Assembly: GCF_001514235.1 (NCBI RefSeq)
Contig: NZ_KQ948930.1
Span: 218,522-282,521, forward strand
Length of the DNA: 64,000 bases
From: Streptomyces caeruleatus
GTDB taxonomy: Bacteria; Actinomycetota; Actinomycetes; Streptomycetales; Streptomycetaceae
Reading direction: 5' to 3'
The position numbers were made by a program, and so were the translations under genes. The notes under the pieces are model-generated. The model saw only the letters and a list, made by a program, of their open reading frames with translations. It searched no databases and was not told the DNA's origin. Shown here one piece after another: positions 8,934 through 17,111 of this stretch (position 1 is its first letter; every line of letters begins with the position of its first letter).

Positions 8934-10013
8934 TCAGATCCGTACGCGCAAGTAATAGAACCGCGTCGTCTGTGCGGCGTTCTGGTTGTCGTCGCTGACC
9001 AGCAGCACCTTCAGGCGTCCCTTCGAGTACCCCGTGATCGCCATCCCCTCGATGTTGTCGAGGAGCGGGTTGGGCTGGGGCTGCTTGGCGGTCGCTCCCA
9101 GTGACGGGCAGTTCACGATGTCGGCGAGCGGTGTCTTCTTGATCAGCCGTACGCCGTCCTGCCCGGTGAGGTTCTCGACACCGCTCGTGTCCGTGGCGCG
9201 GCGCGGGTCGGCGAGGTAGAGGCGGACCGTGTTGCCGACGCCCGCGGTGAAGCCGCGTTCCAGGACGAGGAGGCGGCCGTCGGGGGTGGCCTGGACCTCG
9301 GGGACGCCGAGACCGGCATCCGTGCGGTAGGCGTACTGGCGGGAGAGCCGGAAGTGACCGCCCTCTGCCCTCCGCCAGGTCTGGAAGCGGACGATGCCGG
9401 CGCTGTCCCCGGCGAGCGCGTACTCCATCGACGCGAGCAGGGTACGGCCGCCCGGGAGCAGGGTCAGGCCCTCGAAGGTCCCGTTGGAGACGGCGCGGCC
9501 GGCCGGGGCGACCTTCAGGGCGTCCGGCACGGGGAGGCGGTCGAGGATCCTGCCGTCGCGGGAGTAGCGGCGTACGGAGGGCTCGGTCTCGGAGGAGATC
9601 AGCCGGGTGCCGTCCCGGTCGACGACGAGGCCCTCGGAGTCGAGGGCGGCGCCGCTCTCGTCGGCGAGCGGGACGACGGCCCGGGGTGCGAGCGTCTTCC
9701 CGTCCAGGGCGAACAGGGCCGAGCGGTCGGAGACGGCCGCGAGGGAGCCGTCCCGGTCCACGGCGAGGGCGGAGAGGTTCCCGACGAAGGTGCCGTCGTA
9801 CGTGGTCTTGTCGAGCGCGTCGGAGAAGCGGTCGACGGAGACGGCGGGCGAACAGGCGTGGCTGTCCGGCGTGGTGGCGGTGACGGCGTGGAGGTCGGCG
9901 TGGACGTCGGCGTGGACGTCGGCGTTCGCCGGGCCGGCGGCGGTCAGGCACGTGGCCGCCGCCAGGCCCGCGGTGGCGGTCGCGAGTACGGTTCTCAGGC
10001 GCATGGGGGTCAC
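8934..10013 (-). CDS. secreted esterase-like/phytase-like beta-propeller protein
   Basis: A 359-aa exported protein of the family called esterase-like activity of phytase (phytase-like domain). The signal peptide is TVLATATAGLAAATCLTAAGPANA. It is followed by an odd acidic/His repeat, DVHADVHADLHA, just after the predicted cleavage site. The rest looks like a beta-propeller: DRDGSLAAVSDRSALF, SEGLVVDRDGTRLISSE, NGTFEGLTLLPGGRTLLAS, DNIEGMAITGY. Substrate unknown. The start is uncertain: the GTG at 10013 and an ATG at 10004 are in frame and neither has a clear ribosome site. Confidence 0.78.
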   Translation of the reverse strand: MTPMRLRTVLATATAGLAAATCLTAAGPANADVHADVHADLHAVTATTPDSHACSPAVSVDRFSDALDKTTYDGTFVGNLSALAVDRDGSLAAVSDRSALFALDGKTLAPRAVVPLADESGAALDSEGLVVDRDGTRLISSETEPSVRRYSRDGRILDRLPVPDALKVAPAGRAVSNGTFEGLTLLPGGRTLLASMEYALAGDSAGIVRFQTWRRAEGGHFRLSRQYAYRTDAGLGVPEVQATPDGRLLVLERGFTAGVGNTVRLYLADPRRATDTSGVENLTGQDGVRLIKKTPLADIVNCPSLGATAKQPQPNPLLDNIEGMAITGYSKGRLKVLLVSDDNQNAAQTTRFYYLRVRI

Positions 10014-10057
10014 CGTAGGACGGGTGGGTGACGCGGGGTGGGCCGCCTCGTGAAGCC

Positions 10058-10945
10058 TCAGCTCGCGGCCAGGTCCTTGTGGATGACCTTGGCGACGCCC
10101 TGAATGGTCGTGATGCCGTAGTTCATAGTGCTGTTGCCGTGGGTGAGCACGGTGATCACGTAATCATGACCGCGTCCCTTGAAGGCGCCGACGCTGTGCA
10201 CCCGCCAGCCCTGGGTGGCGCGCTGCAGCCAGCCGTTCTTGACGGCGACGGTGACGCCGGACGGCACTCCGTACGGGGTGCCCCAGCGCTGCGAGGAGAC
10301 GACCTGGCCCATCAGCTTCAGGATGTAGGCGCGGGAGTTGTCGCTCAGTATCGCGTTCTTGGCCGTGATCAGCTTCAGCAGCTTCTGCTCGTCGGTGACG
10401 GTGATCTGGGTCAGCCCCCAGTAGCCGTTCGCGCCGGGCTTGGTCTGGGTCATGCCGGCGGCGCCGAGGAAGCCCTTGATCTTCGTCAGCCCGAGCTGCT
10501 TCCAGAGCGTGCTGGTCGCCGCGTTGTCCGACTTGGTGATCATGGCTTTCGCGAGCGACACCTCACGGTCGGTGAGGTACCGGTTGTGCTTCTTCGCGTC
10601 CCACAGCAGCGCGGCGAGCACGGTGACCTTGACGACGCTGGCCGAGTCGTAGGCACTCGAAGCCCTCAGCGCACAGGTGGTGTTGGTGGAACGGTCGTAC
10701 AGACCCACCGCGATGGTCCCCTTGCGGTTGGCCAGCGCGGCGGTGATGTCCTTCTTCAGCTTGGCGGCGAGGCCCGCTTTGGCGGAGGTGCAGCTGACGG
10801 TGGGGGCGGGGGCCGCGACGGCGGGGGCCGCGACGGCTATGGACGCCATGGCCACGCCGACGCCCACACCAGCCGCGACGCCCGCTCTGGCGCGTGCCGA
10901 AACGCGCCCTGACTTCTCGCTCTTGCTCGTTCTCCCGTTGGTCAT
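10058..10945 (-). CDS. secreted class A beta-lactamase-fold serine hydrolase
   Basis: A 295-aa exported protein of the penicillin-binding/beta-lactamase fold. The ATG at 10945 has GAGGGAC upstream; the leader is basic then hydrophobic and ends VAAPAVAAPA. Active-site landmarks are SVVK at 103-106 (SxxK), SDN at 139-141, and KNGW at 236-239 in place of the usual KTG/KSG. The Thr-to-Asn change and lack of a clear Glu166-type omega loop make true beta-lactamase activity doubtful. A D,D-peptidase-like or non-penicillin role is possible. It is divergent from the nucleotidyltransferase at 10985, only 39 nt away. Confidence 0.8.
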   Translation of the reverse strand: MTNGRTSKSEKSGRVSARARAGVAAGVGVGVAMASIAVAAPAVAAPAPTVSCTSAKAGLAAKLKKDITAALANRKGTIAVGLYDRSTNTTCALRASSAYDSASVVKVTVLAALLWDAKKHNRYLTDREVSLAKAMITKSDNAATSTLWKQLGLTKIKGFLGAAGMTQTKPGANGYWGLTQITVTDEQKLLKLITAKNAILSDNSRAYILKLMGQVVSSQRWGTPYGVPSGVTVAVKNGWLQRATQGWRVHSVGAFKGRGHDYVITVLTHGNSTMNYGITTIQGVAKVIHKDLAAS

Positions 10946-10984
10946 GTCCCTCTGACCAACGAGCACGCATGAAAGGTTGTACGC

Positions 10985-11479
10985 ATGATGACTGCTGACG
11001 GCGCACTGTCCGTCCTGTCCTTGCTCCGAAGGGCGCGGGCCGATATCTGGATCGGCGGCGGCTGGGGCATCGACGCCCTCATCGGCGAGCAGACCCGCGA
11101 CCACCGGGACCTGGACCTGATGCACCGCCAGGAGCAGGAGTCCGCGGTGCTGTCAGTCCTCGCGGAGGCGGGCTTCGTGGAGACCCTCGACTGGCGCCCG
11201 GTCCGCTTCGTGATGAGGGCTCCGGACGGCCGCGAGGTCGACCTCCACCCCCTGCTCTTCACCGAGGACGGCTCCGCGAACCAGGCCTCCCTCGACCCCT
11301 CGCACCCCTTCCACTACCCCGCCTCCGCCTTCGTGACGGGCAGCATCGCCGGCACACCGGTCCCGTGTCTGTCCGCCGAGCAGCAGGTCCACTTCCACCA
11401 GGGGTACGAGCCGGCGGACCGCGACCGGCATGACATGGCTCAGTTGCGGCGGGTGTTCGGGGTCGCCACGCACTTCTGA
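10985..11479 (+). CDS. nucleotidyltransferase of the ANT/Lin-type fold
   Basis: A 164-aa cytoplasmic nucleotidyltransferase related to aminoglycoside 2''- and lincosamide adenylyltransferases. WIGGGWGIDALIGEQTRDHRDLDLMH (residues 22-47) contains the GG(W)...DxD-type metal site (DLDLM). REVDLHPLLF supplies a third acidic residue, and SAEQQVHFHQGYE is the usual C-terminal helix. AAAGG precedes the start; ATG codons at 10985 and 10988 are both possible. An antibiotic-inactivating role is possible from the fold but unproven. Its 3' end overlaps the convergent gene at 11440-11787 by 40 nt. Confidence 0.78.
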   Translation: MMTADGALSVLSLLRRARADIWIGGGWGIDALIGEQTRDHRDLDLMHRQEQESAVLSVLAEAGFVETLDWRPVRFVMRAPDGREVDLHPLLFTEDGSANQASLDPSHPFHYPASAFVTGSIAGTPVPCLSAEQQVHFHQGYEPADRDRHDMAQLRRVFGVATHF

Positions 11480-11787
11480 TCCCTGGGGTCGGAGTCGTCG
11501 CGGGCAGGGAAGAGGACGGGATGACTCGCCCCCCGGCTCTCCGCGATGCGCCGGACATCAGTCAGCGCCTCGCTCATCCGGGCGAGCAGGAACCGGAGTT
11601 GTGCGGGCGTGGCCCCGCTGTCGGTGAGCAGGTCGGCCGCGTGGCCGAGGAGACTGTCGGCCATGTCGAGCTGCACGCTCTCGACGGTGTCGGCCAGGCG
11701 GGAGACCGGGCCGGTGCCGTCACCCACGAGATAGCAGGGTTTGCCCTCGGCCCCGGTCCAGGGCAGCAGTCGCATGTCCGCCGTCAC
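11440..11787 (-). CDS. hypothetical protein coupled to a small basic peptide gene
   Basis: A 115-aa soluble protein of unknown function. The chosen GTG at 11787 has AGGGGG upstream and overlaps the stop of the preceding gene as GTGA, implying translational coupling. Sequence: a short N-terminal strand region (RLLPWTGAEGKPCYLVG), then helices rich in Leu/Asp (SVQLDMADSLLGHAADLL, AQLRFLLARMSEALTDVRRI), then a hydrophilic tail. Proteins like this often sit beside XRE/DUF5753 regulators in Streptomyces, which fits the neighbour at 12087. Its tail overlaps the convergent nucleotidyltransferase gene. Confidence 0.6.
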   Translation of the reverse strand: MTADMRLLPWTGAEGKPCYLVGDGTGPVSRLADTVESVQLDMADSLLGHAADLLTDSGATPAQLRFLLARMSEALTDVRRIAESRGASHPVLFPARDDSDPRDQKCVATPNTRRN

Positions 11788-11969
11788 TTGGCGCCCCCTA
11801 CGACCCATGAGGGCAGACCGACCGACCCGACACCGACTCCGAGCACGACGGCCGCATGCGCCGCCTGCGCGGGCCGGGCGCCGATGTGCCGGACGGTCGG
11901 CCCGACGGGAGTGGTGGCCGGATGCCGGCGTGGTCGTCGCCGGAAGAGACGGCCGATGAGACGACGCAT
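11784..11969 (-). CDS. small arginine-rich protein
   Basis: A 61-aa protein with a strongly basic N-terminus (MRRLIGRLFRRRPRRH) and an Ala/Val/Gly-rich C-terminal half (AQAAHAAVVLGVGVGSVGL) that could associate with membrane. The ATG at 11969 has GGAG 8 nt upstream. The stop overlaps the GTG of the next gene (GTGA). It is divergent from the XRE gene, with the palindrome at 12054-12074 between them, so the two transcripts may share control. No family recognised. Confidence 0.55.
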   Translation of the reverse strand: MRRLIGRLFRRRPRRHPATTPVGPTVRHIGARPAQAAHAAVVLGVGVGSVGLPSWVVGGAK

Positions 11970-12053
11970 TTCACGAACTCCATTCCGATCGCGTTCTGTA
12001 GCGATCACCTCACAGACTGGGATCGACCCGGCTAGCCTCGCCAGAGGGTTCGG

Positions 12054-12074
12054 TGTGACAAAGCGCCTGTCACA
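12054..12074. promoter_or_regulatory. palindromic operator, copy 1, upstream of XRE gene
   Basis: TGTGACA (12054-12060), 7-nt spacer AAGCGCC, TGTCACA (12068-12074). The site lies 12 nt before the XRE start codon and abuts its ribosome site, so a bound protein would block initiation. It is the reverse complement of copy 2 at 12456-12476 with one mismatch in 21. The likely ligand is the XRE protein itself (inference). Confidence 0.65.
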
Positions 12075-12086
12075 AAGGAGTTGACC

Positions 12087-12881
12087 ATGGGCAATACGTA
12101 CGGTGACTGGCTCAGGCAGCAACGCGAGGCAGCGGGGCTGACGCAGGAGGAGCTGTCCGACCGGGCGTTCATGACGCGTTCGCACATCGCGCATATCGAG
12201 GCGGGGAGGCGGGTGCCGTCGCGGGAGGATGCGCGGCGGCTGGATACGGCTCTGGGCACGGGGAATGTGCTGAGCAGTTTCCTGCCGCAGGACGACGAGG
12301 CGGTTGCCGATTACTTCGAGGCAGTGCTCGCACTCGAACAGCAGGCGGTGATGATCCGGGAGTTCGGCCTGACGTACTTCCCAGGCATCCTTCAGACGAA
12401 GGAGTACGCAACTGCGGTCCTGGGCTCGGCGTTCCCTCCGGTGAGTGACGAGGAATGTGACAGGCGCGTTGTCACACGCCTTGAGCGAGCGAAGATTCTC
12501 GACGATCCGGTGATGCCCGTGGTGTGGGCGCTGCTGGACGAGACGCTGCTGCGACGCCCTGTAGGCAGCCAGGAAGTCATGGCGGAGCAGATCATGCACG
12601 TCGTTCGTCTCGCGGAGGCTGGACGCATCCGCGTGCATGTGATGCCGTTCGGTGTGGGTCTGCATCCGATGATGCAGAGCATGCTCACGCTGATGTGGTT
12701 CGAGGACCAGCCACCTCTGGCGTACACGGAAGGGCAGCGGTTGGGGAAGGTGCACGACTCCCCTTCCGTGGTCCACGAGTTGCAGAGCCGATACGATCTT
12801 GCGCTCAGCGACGCACTGCCGTTGAAGGAGTCACTGGCCCTGCTGAGGGCAACAGCGAAGGACTACGGACACCATGACTGA
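12087..12881 (+). CDS. XRE-family regulator with DUF5753 domain (WhiJ-like)
   Basis: A 264-aa DNA-binding regulator. The helix-turn-helix is at residues 6-60 (WLRQQREAAGLTQEELSDRA, then TRSHIAHIEAGRRVPS). The DUF5753 domain fills the rest (FGLTYFPGILQTKEYA, ALLDETLLRRPVGS, AEAGRIRVHVMPFGVG). Proteins of this type pair with small DUF397 proteins in Streptomyces, and some, such as WhiJ, affect development. The ATG at 12087 has AAGGAG 6 nt upstream, better than the in-frame TTG at 12081. Base composition looks less GC-rich than in neighbours, in line with an accessory origin. It carries operator copy 2 inside the gene. Confidence 0.88.
   Translation: MGNTYGDWLRQQREAAGLTQEELSDRAFMTRSHIAHIEAGRRVPSREDARRLDTALGTGNVLSSFLPQDDEAVADYFEAVLALEQQAVMIREFGLTYFPGILQTKEYATAVLGSAFPPVSDEECDRRVVTRLERAKILDDPVMPVVWALLDETLLRRPVGSQEVMAEQIMHVVRLAEAGRIRVHVMPFGVGLHPMMQSMLTLMWFEDQPPLAYTEGQRLGKVHDSPSVVHELQSRYDLALSDALPLKESLALLRATAKDYGHHD
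12456..12476. promoter_or_regulatory. palindromic operator, copy 2, inside the XRE gene
   Basis: TGTGACA (12456-12462), spacer GGCGCGT, TGTCACA (12470-12476). It lies 402 nt downstream of copy 1, in inverted orientation, and 20 of 21 positions agree. Two sites at this spacing could allow looping or roadblock control by the encoded regulator. That is inference; the sequence identity is directly visible. Confidence 0.55.
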
Positions 12882-13089
12882 CCGAACCATCTCGAACGCC
12901 GCCAAGCTGAGTGGCTGGCGCAAGTCGTCCCACAGCGGGAACGAGGCCGGCAGCTGCCTCGAAGTCCTCGACCACCACCCCGCCGGCGTCCCCGTCCGCG
13001 ACTCCAAGGTGCCGCACGGCCCGGCGCTGATGTTCTCCGCCGCCAACTGGTCGGCCTTTGTCGCCGCCCTCAAGGAATCACGGCCCTGA
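12874..13089 (+). CDS. DUF397 protein, partner of the XRE regulator
   Basis: A 71-aa DUF397 protein. Family hallmarks are present: W(R)KSSHSGNEAGSCLEV near the N-terminus, VPVRDSKVPHGPALMFSAANWSAFVAALK at the C-terminus. It overlaps the end of the XRE gene by 8 nt, so the two are one transcriptional unit. DUF397 proteins act with XRE/DUF5753 proteins, probably as antagonists or co-factors. The interaction here is inferred from context. Confidence 0.88.
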   Translation: MTDRTISNAAKLSGWRKSSHSGNEAGSCLEVLDHHPAGVPVRDSKVPHGPALMFSAANWSAFVAALKESRP

Positions 13090-13096
13090 CCGGTCG

Positions 13097-13558
13097 TCAG
13101 TCGTAGAAGAACAGCTCAAGGTCCTCGACCGAACCTGGCCCGGTCAGGAAACCCTCGGCCTGAGCGATCTCGTCCTCTGGTGGCGGGAGGCCCTCTCGGA
13201 GCTGCCTCATCCATCGCTCGCCCTGCTCGCCGATCGCATAAATTCCCGACAACAGCTCGGCCATGCCCACGGGGTGTACGGGGATGTGCCCGACGACGGG
13301 TCGGAGTTCCCATCCGCCCGCCCTGGCGGCCAGCCGGAGCACACCGGCCCAGTTGGCGATTCGCCCGATACGCACGTGCCACGCGTCCTCGGTGAACGGC
13401 GCCGATCGACCGCCGTGCAGGGCGTTGGTCGCAGCGCTGATGTCCGCCATCACCCGCCGTTCCACGGCATCACGGACCCAGCGCCCCTCCTGCGATTCCT
13501 CGATGGCGGCATCGACCCACACCCGTGCACTGTCCAGGCGGGATGCGAACGTATCCAT
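13097..13558 (-). CDS. conserved-looking hypothetical protein
   Basis: A 153-aa cytoplasmic protein, helical and without a signal or membrane segment. An N-terminal part (FASRLDSARVWVDAAIEESQEGRWVRDAVERRVMADISAATNALHGG, shown here only as a description of its helical character) is followed by a Trp-rich middle (DAWHVRIGRIANWAGVLRL) and an acidic C-terminal end (VEDLELFFYD). It converges on the DUF397 gene with a 7-nt gap and diverges from the glycosyltransferase gene. The ATG at 13558 is chosen because the frame upstream of it is Pro/Arg-rich and unprotein-like; no strong ribosome site is visible. Function unknown. Confidence 0.55.
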   Translation of the reverse strand: MDTFASRLDSARVWVDAAIEESQEGRWVRDAVERRVMADISAATNALHGGRSAPFTEDAWHVRIGRIANWAGVLRLAARAGGWELRPVVGHIPVHPVGMAELLSGIYAIGEQGERWMRQLREGLPPPEDEIAQAEGFLTGPGSVEDLELFFYD

Positions 13559-13710
13559 GCCGACAGGTTTCCATGGGACCGCTGGCCTGAGGAAACGGCA
13601 TCTCGGGTGCCCCACCCGAGCACCAGCCTTTGCAGAGCCCTTTGAGTATCCACAGCGAACGGCCAGCTACGGCACAGCCCGCACCCACCCCCGCCGCCCA
13701 CGATGCCCTG

Positions 13711-16029
13711 GTGACATCAGCCACCGATCCCCACCCCCACCCCCACCCGACCGTGACCGTCACCGACGTGCCCCCGCGGGCCCCGTCGGAGGCCCAACCC
13801 CCGGTTCCCCCGGACAAGGCGCCGCGCTGGTCGCTGCCCGCGTTGATCGCGATCCTGATCATGGCGGCGGCGCTGTACTCGTGGAACCTCTCCGGTTCCA
13901 GCTTGAACAGCTTCTACAGCGCGGCCGTGCTGAGCGGTACGGAGAGTTGGAAGGCGTGGTTCTTCGGCTCGCTGGACGCGGGGAACTTCCTCACCGTCGA
14001 CAAGCCGCCGTTCGCCCTGATGGTGATGGGGCTGTCGTGCCGGATCCTCGGTTACGGCACCTGGCAGATGATGCTGCCGATGGTTCTGGTCGCGCTGGCG
14101 ACGATCTGGATCCTGCACTCCTCGGTGAAGCGGGTGTGGGGCCACGGCGCGGCGACGGTGGCCGCGCTGGTGCTGGCGCTGACCCCGATCACGGTCGCCA
14201 TCAACCGTGACAACAACCCCGACACGCTGCTGGTGTTCCTGATGGCAGGCGGCGCGGCACTCGCCCTGCGGGCCGTGCACAACGGCAGGTTGCTGCCGCT
14301 GGTCGGCTCCGCGGTCTGCTTCGGGCTGGCCTTCAACACGAAGATGCTCCAGGGCTACATCGCGCTGCCCGCCGTCTTCGCGGTCTATCTCTACGCCGCC
14401 AAGCCGAAGCTCGTGAAGCGGATCGTCAATCTGCTCATCGCCGGTGTCGCCCTCGCCGTCTCCAGCTTCTGGTGGGCGGCGGCCGTCTCGCTCGTGCCCG
14501 CCGACGAACGCCCGTACATCGGCGGTTCGACGGACGGCACGGCCTGGGACCTGATCATGGGCTACAACGGCCTCGGCCGGATCCTCGGCGGCGAGGGCAA
14601 CGGCGGAGGCGGTGGCGGTGGGGGCGGCGGCTTCTCCGGTACGGCGGGCATCGGACGGCTCTTCAACGACATCCTCGGCGGCCAGATCTCCTGGCTGATC
14701 CCCTTCGCGGCGCTCGCGTGCGTCGGCGGCCTCGTGCTGTGCGGCCGCGCCCCGCGCACCGACCTCACCCGTGCCGCGCTGCTGATGTGGGGCGGCTGGA
14801 CTGCCCTGCACTACCTGACCTTCGCCATGGCCGAAGGCACGATGCACCCGTACTACACGACCGCGCTCGCCCCGGGCATCGCGGCGCTGTGCGGAGGCGG
14901 CGGCGTGATGCTGCTGCGCGCGTTCCGCGCCGACAAGCGATGGGCGTGGGTACTGCCGGCGGGGCTGGCGGTCACCGCCGTCTGGGCGGTCGTACTGCTG
15001 CGGCGGGCCTCCGGCTGGAACACCTGGCTGTGGCCGGTGATCGCCGTCGTCATGGCGCTGGCGATCGTGGGCCTGCTCGTCTTCCGGTCCGCGTCCGGGA
15101 ACCGGCTGCGGCTGCGGCTGCGGCTGCGGCTGCTGGCCGCCTCCGTGGTGGCGGCGATCGTCGCGGCGGTCGCGGGTCCCGCCGCGTACGCCTGGTCGGT
15201 GCCGTCCGGTTCGGGCGGCGGCATGGGCGGTACGAACCCGACGGCCGGCCCCTCGACGGGCAGCGGCTTCGGCGGCGGCCCCGGTGGGGGCGGTGGCGGC
15301 GGCCGAGGCGGCTTCGGCGGCGGCCAGATGCCGGGCGGCGGCACTCAGCAGAACGGGCAGAACGGGCAGAGCAGCCAGGCGGACGGGCAGCAGGGGCAGC
15401 AGGGCGGCTTCCCGGGCGGGCCGCAGCAGGGCCAGGACGGCCAGAACGGCCAGGCCCCCGGCGGCACCGGTGAGACGGGCGGTACGCCGCCCAACGCCAC
15501 CGGCGAGACGGGCGGTACGGCTCCCGGCGGTACGGCCCCGGGCGGCACCGGTACCGGCACCAGCGGCGCCCCCGGCGGCATGGGCGGCGGTGGCGGCATA
15601 GGCGGCGGCGCGAGCAGCGAGCTCATCAGGTACCTCAAGAAGCACCAGGACGGCGCCAAGTGGCTGCTGGCGGTGTCGAGTTCGCAGAGCGCGGCCCAGC
15701 TGATCCTCAGCAGCGGTGAGCCCGTGATCTCCATGTGGGGCTGGTCCGGCAGCGACAACGCGATGACGCCGGCCAAGCTCAAGGAGCTGGTGAAGAACGG
15801 CGAACTGCACTACATCCAGATCGGTGGCGGCGGCGGCATGGGCGGCGGCAGCACCCTCAGCTCCGAGGTCACGGCCTGGGTCCAGAAGAACGGGACGGCG
15901 GTGAAGGAGAGCGAGTACAGCACCAACTCCTCGTCCTCTTCACCCTCTTCGCCCTCTTCATCCTCATCCTCCTCTTCGCAGAGCAACCAGTCGACGATCT
16001 ACCGCCTGGACGCGTCGGACGTCAGCTGA
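13711..16029 (+). CDS. ArnT-like/GT39-family membrane glycosyltransferase
   Basis: A polytopic membrane glycosyltransferase (about 772 aa) of the PMT_2/ArnT superfamily, expected to use a polyprenyl-phosphate sugar donor outside the membrane. After a Pro/His-rich head (HPHPHPT) come the first TM helix and the loop FYSAAVLSGTESWKAWFFGSLD with the conserved acidic Asp. TVDKPPFA and NRDNNPD follow, both typical of this family. A Gly-run lies in a mid loop near 14600. After the last helix a Gly/Gln-rich linker (15200-15610) leads to a folded extracellular domain (SSELIRYLKKHQDGAKWLLA...MWGWSGSDNAMT), then a poly-Ser tail. The start is uncertain: GTG 13711, or TTG 13630 or 13642. Confidence 0.85.
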   Translation: MTSATDPHPHPHPTVTVTDVPPRAPSEAQPPVPPDKAPRWSLPALIAILIMAAALYSWNLSGSSLNSFYSAAVLSGTESWKAWFFGSLDAGNFLTVDKPPFALMVMGLSCRILGYGTWQMMLPMVLVALATIWILHSSVKRVWGHGAATVAALVLALTPITVAINRDNNPDTLLVFLMAGGAALALRAVHNGRLLPLVGSAVCFGLAFNTKMLQGYIALPAVFAVYLYAAKPKLVKRIVNLLIAGVALAVSSFWWAAAVSLVPADERPYIGGSTDGTAWDLIMGYNGLGRILGGEGNGGGGGGGGGGFSGTAGIGRLFNDILGGQISWLIPFAALACVGGLVLCGRAPRTDLTRAALLMWGGWTALHYLTFAMAEGTMHPYYTTALAPGIAALCGGGGVMLLRAFRADKRWAWVLPAGLAVTAVWAVVLLRRASGWNTWLWPVIAVVMALAIVGLLVFRSASGNRLRLRLRLRLLAASVVAAIVAAVAGPAAYAWSVPSGSGGGMGGTNPTAGPSTGSGFGGGPGGGGGGGRGGFGGGQMPGGGTQQNGQNGQSSQADGQQGQQGGFPGGPQQGQDGQNGQAPGGTGETGGTPPNATGETGGTAPGGTAPGGTGTGTSGAPGGMGGGGGIGGGASSELIRYLKKHQDGAKWLLAVSSSQSAAQLILSSGEPVISMWGWSGSDNAMTPAKLKELVKNGELHYIQIGGGGGMGGGSTLSSEVTAWVQKNGTAVKESEYSTNSSSSSPSSPSSSSSSSSQSNQSTIYRLDASDVS

Positions 16030-16046
16030 CACCGACTCGGCTCCTC

Positions 16047-16088
16047 GTGTGAACGGCCCCCGGCTCCCTGTCGGGGGCCCCTTCACAC
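16047..16088 (+). terminator. terminator after the glycosyltransferase gene
   Basis: Nested stem: GTGTGAA (16047-16053) with TTCACAC (16082-16088), and GGCCCCCG (16055-16062) with CGGGGGCC (16072-16079), loop 9 nt. It lies 17 nt after the stop. Confidence 0.75.
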
Positions 16089-16238
16089 TCCCGTTCGCGC
16101 AGCAACTCGCGTAGACAAGCCCCGATTTGCGGTTTCCCGTCACCCAATGGACACGTGCAAGCCCTCGACACCACCACATGTCCATGCCACTCTCCCGTTT
16201 GCCGCCTCCATTCAACCCGCGTAGATGGGACACCCCAC

Positions 16239-17048
16239 ATGCTGGCGACACACATACGCAACCGCCGCTGGAAGTCCGTGGCGCTGACGACGGCAGCCGT
16301 CCTGGTCGGCCTCACCACCCCGGCGCTCATGGCCTCCCCGGCCGCCGCGACCACGACGGAGTACGACGACACGTACTACGCCGACGCGATCGGCAAGACC
16401 GGTACGGCGCTGAAGGACTCGCTGCACACGATCATCAGCGATCAGACGAAGATCTCGTACTCGGCGGTCTGGGACGCGCTGAAGGCCGCCGACCAGGATC
16501 CGAACAACACCAACAACGTGATCCTGCTGTACAGCGGTGTCTCCCGCAGCAAGTCCCTCAACGGCGGCAGCACCGGCAACTGGAACCGCGAGCACACCTG
16601 GGCCAAGTCCCACGGCGACTTCGGCGAGGCGATCGGCCCCGGCACGGACCTGCACCACCTGCGCGCCTGCGACGTCCAGGTCAACAGCATCCGCGGCAAC
16701 CTGGACTTCGACAACGGCGGCAGCGCCGTCACCAACGGCGGCGGCAGCACCGTCGACTCCGACTCCTTCGCGCCCCGCGCCGCGGACCGGGGCGACGTGG
16801 CCCGCATGATCCTCTACATGGCCGTGCGCTACGAGGGCGACGACGGCTGGGCCGACCTGGAGCCCAACGAGAACGTCAACAACGGCTCCAACCCCTACAT
16901 GGGCAAGCTCTCCGTCCTGAAGGCCTGGAACGAGGCGGACCCGCCGAGCGCCTTCGAGGAGCGCCGCAACGAGGTCATCTACGACTCCTACCAGCACAAC
17001 CGCAACCCGTTCATCGACCACCCGGAGTGGGTCGAGGCGATCTGGTAG
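16239..17048 (+). CDS. secreted endonuclease I family nuclease
   Basis: A 269-aa exported nuclease of the endonuclease I (EndA/Bsn) family, a His-Me finger fold that degrades DNA or RNA outside the cell. The signal peptide covers residues 1-37 (NRRWKSVALTTAAVLVGLTTPALMASPAAA). The catalytic region NREHTWAKS is at 116-124 (His119), and DLHHLRACDVQVNSIRGNLD near 137-156 contributes the metal-binding part. Both match the family. The ATG at 16239 directly precedes the signal peptide; its ribosome site is weak (GGGA). Flanked by terminators on both sides, it appears monocistronic. Confidence 0.88.
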   Translation: MLATHIRNRRWKSVALTTAAVLVGLTTPALMASPAAATTTEYDDTYYADAIGKTGTALKDSLHTIISDQTKISYSAVWDALKAADQDPNNTNNVILLYSGVSRSKSLNGGSTGNWNREHTWAKSHGDFGEAIGPGTDLHHLRACDVQVNSIRGNLDFDNGGSAVTNGGGSTVDSDSFAPRAADRGDVARMILYMAVRYEGDDGWADLEPNENVNNGSNPYMGKLSVLKAWNEADPPSAFEERRNEVIYDSYQHNRNPFIDHPEWVEAIW

Positions 17049-17057
17049 ACGCGCCCG

Positions 17058-17098
17058 AAGGGCTCGGCCTCACTTCCGTGCAAGGGGGCCGAGCCCTT
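17058..17098. terminator. bidirectional terminator between nuclease and caspase-kinase genes
   Basis: A perfect 12-bp stem: AAGGGCTCGGCC at 17058-17069 and its complement at 17087-17098. It lies between two convergent genes and can serve both. Confidence 0.8.
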
Positions 17099-17111
17099 TG
17101 CGTCCCGTCGG

